64,000 nucleotides of DNA from Chalciporus piperatus. Lineage: Eukaryota; Basidiomycota; Agaricomycetes; Boletales; Boletaceae. Each line of letters begins with the position of its first letter. Position 1 is the first letter of the stretch. The position numbers and the translations under genes were made by a program. The notes beneath the pieces are model-generated. The model was not told the origin of the DNA. It searched no databases and was given only the letters and a program-made list of their open reading frames with translations. Below, piece after piece: positions 55,967 to 64,000 of this stretch. The DNA is taken from positions 372,001 to 436,000 of the forward strand of contig JBBPTG010000004.1 in the NCBI GenBank assembly GCA_038093975.1, written 5' to 3'.

Positions 55967-58516
55967 TCATCCATTGTGTCCCTCGACGAAGATCGCAAAC
56001 TCAGACATGAGTTTGGTTCTCTCTCGCTCGGTTAGACCGGACTCCGCAAGGAGCTTTTCAACGCGAGCGAGCAGCCCATGCGGACCCTCCAGCGGGATAA
56101 TATGGGCGTCAAAGCGGTGGACATCTGAAATGACCATTCATTAATATCGACCAAAAGCGTTTCAGGCAGTAGGATCCTTACATTTCTTAAACGTCTGGAA
56201 ACCAGACTCGGATAGTAGACTCTCAAAGACTTTGGTAACATCTGATCCACCAGCGCCACCCTTCTTTGCCTTTTGTCGTGCCAGGAGGAAACCTGGCATA
56301 AGGACGTCTTCGCGTACTCGTGAAGGTGCCCATGACAGACCCAAACCCAAATCAAGGGATCGCCCCTTGCCTTTGGATTTACGTTCGCCAGGCTTCGAGT
56401 AGTCCGGATCAGCGGATTCTGGAGTGTTGTAACTTTGACCCCGCGAATGTTTGACTCGGGCGTCGAAGACGGCGTACAACGGGGAAGTCGGCTGAGATCG
56501 GGGGAGATTCGAGCTGCCTGGTAGATTGAATGTATGTGGAATTGGGGAATTGGGTACTGAGGCGGCCGACTCGAATGCGAATGTTCCGTGGGATGTACGC
56601 ATGACACGTTTGCCAGACCCGCGTCCCCAGCTAGAGGATTGACCAGCTGTTGTATTGGCGCCAACCCCCTTGTCGGTTGACTTTGTCTGAACAGATGCGG
56701 TTGAAAATGATGCAACTGACGTATCGCCCGTATGGTTTGATTGCAGCTTGGAAATCATCGGTGATTCTGCTCCGGCAGGATGGCGATTAACCAGCCGAGA
56801 TCTTGCGCCTCGCGTCGACTCTTCCGAAATAGTCCGCTCTAGCGAGTGAAGCCGGGTCTTTGAGTTCGATGGAGTGCCTCCTGATCGATCGATAGTAGAA
56901 CTACTCCTGTTGAGTCCAGAGACTGGACGCTCAAAATCAAAGCTCCCTAGCTGGGCCCGGTGACTCGTCATGGATGCATGTGTCTTGTGAGTATATACAT
57001 CGGCTGAGCCAGCAGCTCGTTTGCTTGATTCTCCACTGACATCTTTCCCGCCAAAGATTCGCGGAGCAAAACGGCCCCTGGCCGGGTGGGTTGGTGTATC
57101 TGCGTGCGACTGAGAGCTTGAAACAATGACTTGTTCTCGGTGGGTTGCGCTGGCTGCTCTCACTTTGGCGACAATCTTGACCTTGCCAGAGTCGACTTTA
57201 GGCGGTGTTGCACCGGGTTTCAAGAAGGGATCGATATCTCCAGGCCGCTGTGGAGTAGGTGGTGTATGGATGATTTGGGGTATTACGGGTATATGACGTG
57301 GCACAAGAAGGGACGGGATTTCGTTCTCCTCAGACGATGCTGACTCTACGGTCGGCAATGCCGACCCGGGGGAACGAGGGTTAAATCTGGAAAAGGGAGA
57401 GGGATCTGATGGTAATGAATGTGAAACGGAGTCCATAGACGGACGGACGTGCCGCGGTTCTGAGTCCACAGACAACTTTTCTCTATCCTTCCCTTTATTT
57501 TGACGTCCAACCTCAAGGGGAATATGTCTCCCTTTATTGGAACCCCGATGTGCGACAGAGCCATCCCCGTGGACTTCAGGAAGTGCAACCGCGCTGTCAT
57601 GTGGTGGTCGCTCAGAACCCACCGAATGTCTTCTGCCGTGAGAGCGACCATTTTGGCCGGTCGGGACTTGTGGAAGCGGTAAATGTCCGGTGGATGATTT
57701 CGGCGTGCTTCGTTGGGAGTTGATACCTAATCCGAAAGATCGGCGGCGGGGACTGACAGACAATGGTAGCGGGCTTGATGGAACGGGAATGGGGTAGGGA
57801 GATTTTGAAGAGGACGAATCTTCGATGGACTTGGGTGTTTGAGGTCGAGAGGTCAACCTGAACGAAGGTCTCCGAGTGGATTTGGCCTTTGATTCGGATG
57901 CGGATGTGGATGTGGATCCCTTTCTCTCCGACGAGGGTTGGCGAGACAACGAGATTCCGAAAAATGTGTGCAAAACCAACTTGCGTTTGGTAGAGGTTGG
58001 CGTTTCAGAGCGCGATGGACGGTGATCATCAGAATCATAGTCGTAGTTGTCACTTGGCCGTCCATGGTCTGCCAATGACCCGTGGGTATCTGAGCTTTGT
58101 CGGGAGACATAGTCATAGCGTGTTCCGTTCATCCTTCTTCTCAGCGAGTCCGATGGAAGCGGGGTGATCGTAGAATGTGTGGCGGTCGTGGTAGACGATA
58201 TTGGCCGAGTCTGTGATCGCATGGATGACTTGGCGTAGCTCGATGGTGGGATATCAGGGGATGAATTAGCTTTGGTGTGAAAAGCATGTCGTGAGGGGGT
58301 TGGTTCAACGTTGGATGACATATGGTCGGATGTGGTCTGGGTATTCTTTGAACGAGTTCGGGAGCGAGAACGAGAGCGGAAGAACGCGTAGAACTGGCAA
58401 GTGTGTGGTAGTGAGGTATGACATACGGTGAAGACAGGGACGCGACGCACCTTATTTTCGCCTTTGTGTGCGGGTTCAGGATCACGGGATGTGGGTCTAA
58501 GAGGAGATGCGGTCAT
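55967..58516 (-). CDS. Long Ser-rich disordered protein with small conserved C-terminal helix domain
   Basis: I do not recognise a named family. It starts MTASPLRPTSRDPEPAHKGE. A first intron is possible around 58390-58450, since FFRSRSRSRTRSKNTQTTSD follows a non-conserved stretch. Most of the roughly 830 residues are Ser/Arg/Pro-rich with polar blocks (RRPSFRLTSRPQTPKSIEDS, KRKLVLHTFFGISL). The ordered end is DLGLGLSWAPSRVREDVLMP, GFLLARQKAKKGGAGGSDVT, KVFESLLSESGFQTFKK. Splicing at about 56130-56184 adds YVHRFDAHIIPLEGPHGLLA, RVEKLLAESGLTERERTKLM and SEFAIFVEGHNG. The C-terminal block is the only likely folded part. The end at 56162 without that splice would remove it. Confidence 0.65.
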
Positions 58517-59045
58517 GGTGATGGGCTGAAAAGGCGTTTGTAGCCCTCAAAAGAAGGATTTTGCGTCAGCGGCTGAAGCCGAGACTGTTCTAAGCCTTTG
58601 TGTTTCTAAACACGGAGCGGATATATGTTTGGAACAAGATACGCACTGGCATGGGGTGAAGCTGTGTCTACAGGCAGTGGAAACGATGGTGGAGTGGACG
58701 GAATGCAACACGTGTAGGAAATGTGCATGTTCAGAAGCGGCGAGATTCGAGAACGTGTGAGACGGCTAACCAGTAATAGAGACACGTTGTACGGACCTTG
58801 AGCGCGCCGTCTTCAATGGCTGAGAGTGTGCACTGTCTCCCCGCAAGCAACGATCACAAAAACCAAACAATGATCCGTGGGATACATTGACCCTAACCCT
58901 ACATTGTGGTTCAATGCTAGGGTTAAGGAGGGGTCGAAAGGGGGGTCACGCTGGGCACTCGTGATGGCAGCAGAGATGAAAGTTATCGTAGTATCCGCTC
59001 AGTCTCAGTTCTCAGTGATTCCCTGTGCTAGACTCTGCTAACAAT
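58517..59045. other. Divergent intergenic region ahead of the O-acetyltransferase gene
   Basis: About 530 bases between two outward-facing genes. It holds a CACGTG (58709-58714), the core of Cbf1-type sites used by sulfur genes in fungi, and a telomere-like hairpin listed separately. No ORF with family resemblance. Confidence 0.4.
58891..58928. repeat. Hairpin with telomere-like arms (CCCTAACCCTA / TAGGGTTAAGG)
   Basis: Arms 58891-58906 and 58912-58928 are inverted repeats with one mismatch and one unpaired base around a 5-base loop TGGTT. Each arm contains AACCCTA, the core of telomere repeats and of Tbf1/telobox sites. It lies about 120-155 bp ahead of the acetyltransferase start. Confidence 0.6.
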
Positions 59046-60957
59046 ATGTTCAGGTCAGAGTCGACACGTGTTCTTCGCCAGCTCCTGAGACACCGGTCAA
59101 CACGCCGATCATTGACCCGTGCTGCAGTACTCTCCCGGACGCCCTCTTTTCCGTGTGTCGATGCTCATGCCGCACGAGAGTCCCGCATCCTTGCATCTTC
59201 TCCCTCCCTCTCCCAGTCCTCTCTCACTCCCTCTGCTGAAAGTGGTCCTGAACCTCCCTATGCCCGACCCAGCCCTCTTTCATACGACGTCTATCACCAC
59301 CCTCATCCTTTCGAGCTGACCTATTCTGACCTACTTCCATCCATTGATGTCGCTTACGAGTCTTGGGGTACTCTCTCTCCCACCCGCGACAACGTCATCC
59401 TTCTCCACACCGGCTTATCCGCTTCCTCGCATGCAGCTTCTACTTCCTTGAACCCAGCACCAGGTTGGTGGGAAAAGTTCATCGGTCCAGGAAAGGCCTT
59501 GGACACAAATCAGTTCTTCGTCATTTGCACAAATGTTCTCGGAGGCTGTTATGGATCCACTGGCCCGTCTTCGATCGACCCTAGAACAAGTCAACATTAT
59601 GCGACTCGTTTCCCAATCATCTCCATCTTCGACATGGTCAGAGCGCAATTTAAGCTATTGGACTCCCTTGGCATCGATCGACTCTACGCCAGTGTAGGTT
59701 CTTCCATGGGCGGAATGCAGAGCCTCGCCGCAGGCTGGTTATTTCCCGACCGCGTCAACAAAATCGTTAGCATTAGTGGCACAGCCAGGAGCAGTCCGGG
59801 GAGCATAGCAATGCGACACGCCCAAAGAAGTGGTGTGTACCATCCTCTCCGATCCCCAACCTCGCTCAGTTGCACCCAGTCCTGATGGCCGACCCCAACT
59901 GGAATAATGGGTTTTATTATGATGGCTTGCCGCCACACACGGGAATGAAACTGGCTCGTCGTCAGTACACTTCCTCGTGTACTCGCCTAGCCACATGACT
60001 GACCTGTATCAGAAATTGCCACCATAACGTATCGTTCGGGCCCCGAGTGGGACCTCCGATTTGGGCGCAAGCTACACGATGATGGTGCTTCTGCGCCAGG
60101 TGAGCGGCCGAGGACACCGACGTTGTGTCCAGACTTCCTCATTGAAACCTATCTCGATCATCAGGTATGCGCTTCGTACCCTCCATCCTACACATTTCTT
60201 CAAACCAAAACTTACTGGTCTTTCCAGGGGGAGCAATTTTGCTTGAAATACGACGCCAACTCGCTCCTCTACATCTCGAAAGCGATGGATCTGTTTGACC
60301 TCACGCTTCCCGCTCTGGAAGAGCTTGGCATGCATCCTTCCCAATCATCGATACCCCTCTCATCCTTGTCCACTCAATCGCAAAGCGGCGCGCACTCGAA
60401 GTCGCATCCACCACCCGCTAACCCAGCTCCTCACTTGCCAGAACTGGCCGGGGGCCTAACTCCGCTGGCTTCCATCCCGACCCTCGTTTTGGGAGTGCAA
60501 AGCGATATCCTATTCCCCGTCGAGCAACAACGTGAACTCGTCGACGGCCTTCGAATGGCCGGCAACACGCAAGTCAGCTACTTTGAGCTTGGCGGCGTAT
60601 GGGGACACGACACATTCTTGTGAGTGTTCATTTTTATCTTGGGCCGAAAAGCACGAGGAGCAAGAACAGTCTGAGGGTGGTTCCATCACCCTGAGGTGTT
60701 CTATTATGTACCCCATCCCTTTTGACACCCCACCCGATGTTTTAATGGGGCTCGCCATCTCTGCGCCCTGTGGTGTTTAAGCGGGCGAATGAGAGCTTCT
60801 TTTCTCAGAGATACCTCAAGGGTTGTTACCGTCCGTGCTATTGGGATTGATTGGAGCATACATCATGGTTCAGCGTTTAGGCGCTGACTATACTTAACTT
60901 TATCACAGGCTCGATGTGCTGAATGTTGGGGGCGCCGTACGGGGATTCCTGTCATGA
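59046..60957 (+). CDS. Homoserine/serine O-acetyltransferase family enzyme, probably mitochondrial serine O-acetyltransferase (CysA/Cys2 type)
   Basis: Alpha/beta-hydrolase acyltransferase of the MET2 family. The N-terminus [20 protein letters not shown] is strongly basic and looks like a mitochondrial presequence. The enzyme begins [51 protein letters not shown], then the nucleophile in [80 protein letters not shown] and [12 protein letters not shown] follow. Acid: [10 protein letters not shown]. His: [10 protein letters not shown]. The [15 protein letters not shown] and [12 protein letters not shown] positions recall fungal serine O-acetyltransferases more than Met2 homoserine enzymes. The last exon [15 protein letters not shown] follows an intron at about 60620-60909. 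Confidence 0.83.
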
Positions 60958-61437
60958 ACCACTAGCTGTGTCTGCCAGAAATCCGGGGATTGTTTTGTCG
61001 CCGAGCGAGGTTTGTGGGTATATAGAGGTTATCCGCCGGTTTGCGGATTTGCATAGTTGGGATGTTCTTCAGCTTCAAGGAAGTTTGCTCTTCTTATCTA
61101 GAACCCACTTACTCCCGCGGAGATCGTGGAGTTGGGATGGATTTTACATGCATTACATGCATTGGCAAATGCCTGACCTTGGATCCCAGTAAAATACTTG
61201 TAATCCTTCTACTGGGGAAGATATCAGCCCGATGGTTTGATGCATGTCTGGTCAATCCATCTGTCGTACACAACAACCGATGTATTGAAGCCAAAGCTTT
61301 ATGTTGTTGCCGCACTCAGTTCGATAACTTGAAGGACTCGGGTTCAGGAGTCCGGATCCGTACAAAGTCGCGTACAGTACCACTAGCCCTTGCCACCACC
61401 AGTCATCCCATCTCTCTAAGCACACCTATCGCCCAGC
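60958..61437. other. Intergenic, VPS60 promoter side
   Basis: 480 bases between two plus-strand genes. The ORF covering 61041-61616 runs into VPS60 in another frame and is not supported as a gene. A short direct repeat TACATGCATTACATGCATTG lies near 61145-61164. No RNA gene seen. Confidence 0.4.
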
Positions 61438-62379
61438 ATGAATCGGATATTTGGCACGTCCTCGGCCAAGAAGCCCAACACGTCACTGCAAGACGCCATC
61501 AACTCCGTAAGTCATCCAGGCAACCCCATACCGCTACAACCAATGCATTCACGCCAATCCTAGACAGATGCACGGGTAGCTTCCATCGAAGTCAACGTCA
61601 AGAAGCTCGATGGTGAGCTCATGCGATACAAGGAACAAATGTCCAAACTCCGGAACGGCCCAGGCAAGGTGAAAGTGACCCGTGTGCAGCGCGATCCAGC
61701 AGCTATGCTCACCTATTACATCCCACTCCCGTGCTAACCAGAAAGCGATCGAGCAACGCGCTCTTCGTGTTCTCCGACAAAAGAAAATGTACGAAGGACA
61801 GCTCGCTCAACTCGCACAGCAATCGTTCAATATGCAGTCCGCAGCGATCGCGACGGAGAATTTGAGAAATACGATGGCGACTGTGGATGCGATGAACGTG
61901 GCGAATAAGGAGATAAAAAAGCAATATGGGAAGATTGATATTGACAAGATTGAGGTGCGTAGTAGTCATGCCTCTCTTGTGCCTTGTTCGGAAGGTCGTA
62001 TTGACGAGCGTGATGATAGAATATGCATTATGATATGGAGGATTTGTTGGAGCAGGCCAATGAGATACAGGAGTCTCTGGGAAGATCATATGCAGTGCCA
62101 GACGACCTTGATGAAGCCGACCTTGAAGCTGGTAAGTTGTTCTATCCATGCCATAGTGGTGATGCTCACAAGGTTATATCAGAACTGGATGCATTGCAAC
62201 TAGAGGATGAAGAGGAAGGGCCGTCATATCTTGCGGACCTTAACAAAGTCCCAGACTTCGTGGACGAACCGCCAGTCGAGCTCAACGAGGCATGTATTCC
62301 AGATTCTAGGGTTGGCGCAATTTCCTAACATTATTCGAAACAGCCTTCTCAGAAGGAAGCCATCAGAACAACGGGCTAA
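61438..62379 (+). CDS. VPS60: ESCRT-III protein VPS60 (CHMP5)
   Basis: Late ESCRT-III subunit that binds Vta1 and activates Vps4 on endosomes. It starts MNRIFGTSSAKKPNTSLQDA, the family-specific N-terminus. Then ARVASIEVNVKKLDGELMRY, KEQMSKLRNGPGK, IEQRALRVLRQKKMYEGQLA, SFNMQSAAIATENLRNTMAT, VDAMNVANKEIKKQYGKIDI. Splicing at about 61954-62021 gives NMHYDMEDLLEQANEIQESL. Then GRSYAVPDDLDEADLEAELD and ALQLEDEEEGPSYLADLNKV, PDFVDEPPVELNE. The end is best explained by a GC-AG intron (62290-62343) giving PSQKEAIRTTG and a stop at 62379. Reading through would stop at 62328. Confidence 0.9.
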
Positions 62380-62511
62380 CAAGTCACACATCTTCATTTG
62401 TACTTTGTAACACGGACTTGTATTCCTAGGTACTAGCACTCGACGGGTATCCCGATCCAATGAGTCGCATAGCGAGCTTGGATTTAACCACCCGAGTTGA
62501 TGAGTTTCATA

Positions 62512-64000
62512 TCACCCATACCGCTTGACATCCTCGCTGTCTGCAAACCAATCGTCGGTAACAAGGGATTCCTCCGCGGTCGCTGTGCTCAGAATGATGG
62601 ACTTGCTTTGTGAATCTATATTGCCCATCAGATGTGGCCAGGTCCCGGATGGTCGGTACTTACACGTCTCGAGGGCCTCGATTCCATTTTCCCTGCCAAT
62701 CCCACTTTCCTTCATACCACCCCTGGGAAAAGATGTATAGCCAGATACCCCAAGGCCAACCCATGAACACGTACCAGGGTGAGCTCGGATCGTTGCGATG
62801 GTGCGTATTCACCCAAACAAGACCTGCTTCAATCGCATCCGCAACACGATGGGCTCTCGATAGATTGGCGGTCCATATTCCTGCACCCAAGCCATATTTG
62901 CATGCGTTGGCGAGCGCGATACCCTCGCTCTCATCCTGGAATGTGTCACGATCTTAGAGGGAAACCAAAGTAAGCGAGATAACGGCGGCTTACGCGGAAC
63001 TTCTTGACGACTACCACAGGTCCAAATATTTCTTCTTGCCAGACTCCGTCATTGACATTCACGTCGGTGATGACTGTTGGAGGATAGAAACTTCCCCCGG
63101 AGAAGTCGAAACCATCAAGGGCTGACTGGCCAGTCATTCTTTGTCCGCCAGCAACAATTTCCCCGCTTGTGCGGCTTTGGATCATCCGTTCAATGCGCTC
63201 AAGATGCTTGTCAGAGATGACAGACCCCATCGAAGATCGTGGATCGGAAGCTGTATATAGACTTTGTTCAGATGTTTCTTCCACACTGGGTCCAGAGACC
63301 AGACTCACGGTCTCCCATACGCCGCGTGATGCTCTCGACCTTGTGGAGAAAAGCTTGCATGAAGTTATCATAAATCTTTTCTTGGACGATTATTCGAGCT
63401 CCCGAAACGCATGTCTGTCCGGACGCGATGAATGATGCAAAGGCCACTCCGTTCACGGCTGTAGCAAGGTCCGCATCATCGAACACAACAATCGGGGCCT
63501 GTTCAGTGAGTTCAGCAACATGCTTAAGGGGATTCTGCCGAGCTCACTTTACCGCCTAACTCAGCCGTGAAAGCGGCCACATTAGCACCTACAACAGCGC
63601 CCAATGCACGCCCCGTTTGTGTTCCAGCCTGATAAATGTGTTGGTTGATGAAAATGAAGGCTCTGCGCGCTGACTTACAGTAATGTCAACCTTTCGAACA
63701 AGTGGATGTGAAGCAAGCTCCGTCCCCGTAGTGTGACCAAAACCAGGGAGAACGGTGAAAATACCATCAGGCACTAGATTGCGATATATGTTGGTAAGTT
63801 GAGACGAGAAAGGAGTAAATATACTAACCTCCGGCCTCTTTTGTCAATTTGGAAAATTCGAGTAACGAAATTGGGGCAAGCTATTCACATGGGCCATTAC
63901 CGAAGAAGAAATTCGCACATTGAGAGCATTACCTCGGAAGGTTTAACAATGACACTATTTCCAGCAGCCAATGCAGGAGCGATCTTCTTCACAGCAATGA
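62512..64000 (-). CDS. Aldehyde dehydrogenase (NAD(P)+ superfamily), 5' end beyond the window
   Basis: The C-terminal three quarters of an ALDH. From the window edge: VKKIAPALAAGNSVIVKPSE (cofactor-binding Lys), PDGIFTVLPGFGHTTGTELA, AFTAELGGKAPIVVFDDADL (general-base Glu in ELGGK), FASFIASGQTCVSGARIIVQ (catalytic Cys in GQTC), SMGSVISDKHLERIERMIQS, WQEEIFGPVVVVKKF, ALANACKYGLGAGIWTANLS and GGMKESGIGRENGIEALETY. It ends EESLVTDDWFADSEDVKRYG. All catalytic residues in the visible part are present. The substrate is unclear. The SGQTC and GGMKESGIGRE signatures are compatible with a betaine- or gamma-aminobutyraldehyde-type enzyme, but this cannot be decided here. Introns near 62718-62772, 62937-62993, 63251-63310, 63497-63550, 63622-63680, 63773-63830 and 63880-63930. 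Confidence 0.9.

Overview
This window reads as gene-dense nuclear DNA of a filamentous basidiomycete, most likely an Agaricomycete. Genes sit 50 to 600 bases apart on both strands. Nearly all are broken by 50 to 60 base GT-AG introns, and the protein set is typically fungal: fused HIS4, two-domain fluoride channel, RRN7, DPB2, SAL1-type carrier, Argonaute, LAG1. I assembled about 33 genes by joining exons through visible splice sites. Both window edges cut a gene.

Layout. 1-1079: 3' part of a repetitive, probably transposon-associated protein. 1438-8849: HAD nucleotidase, PHAF1/UPF0183 homologue, DNA polymerase epsilon subunit DPB2, COX18-type insertase, AP-1 sigma adaptin. 9117-16094: REX3 exonuclease, ceramide synthase, Gfd2-like DEDDh nuclease and the centromeric histone CENP-A. 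16095-24596: long disordered protein, RRN7, ERj5-like J protein, glutamine synthetase. 24841-34567: conserved protein of unknown function, mitochondrial IDH1, membrane alpha/beta hydrolase, Argonaute. 34723-44878: small coiled-coil protein, HIS4, PDB1, short-chain dehydrogenase, amidohydrolase-2 decarboxylase, Ca2+-regulated mitochondrial carrier. 45131-53000: proline-rich protein, TVP38/TMEM64 protein, a 1.44-kb DNA transposon, ribosomal protein eL36, CK2 beta. 53199-64000: fluoride channel FEX, DID2, disordered protein, (homo)serine O-acetyltransferase, VPS60, partial aldehyde dehydrogenase.

The genes are mainly housekeeping: mitochondrial carbon metabolism (IDH1, PDB1, COX18, SAL1-like), amino-acid synthesis (HIS4, GLN1, the O-acetyltransferase), chromosome maintenance (DPB2, CENP-A), membrane traffic (AP-1 sigma, DID2, VPS60, TVP38-like, PHAF1) and RNA metabolism (REX3, Gfd2-like, Argonaute, RRN7, eL36). 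No secondary-metabolite cluster is visible.

The most unusual part is 49155-50610. It is a complete non-autonomous transposon with a perfect 8-bp target duplication, 34-bp inverted ends and reiterated subterminal motifs. It carries a decayed ORF resembling the region before Ulp1 peptidases, plus a tRNA-like Pol III unit, and it lies 76 bp from the start codon of the TVP38-like gene. Other points of interest are a very long loop 1 in CENP-A, two probable GC-AG introns, and a hairpin with telomere-like arms ahead of the acetyltransferase gene.
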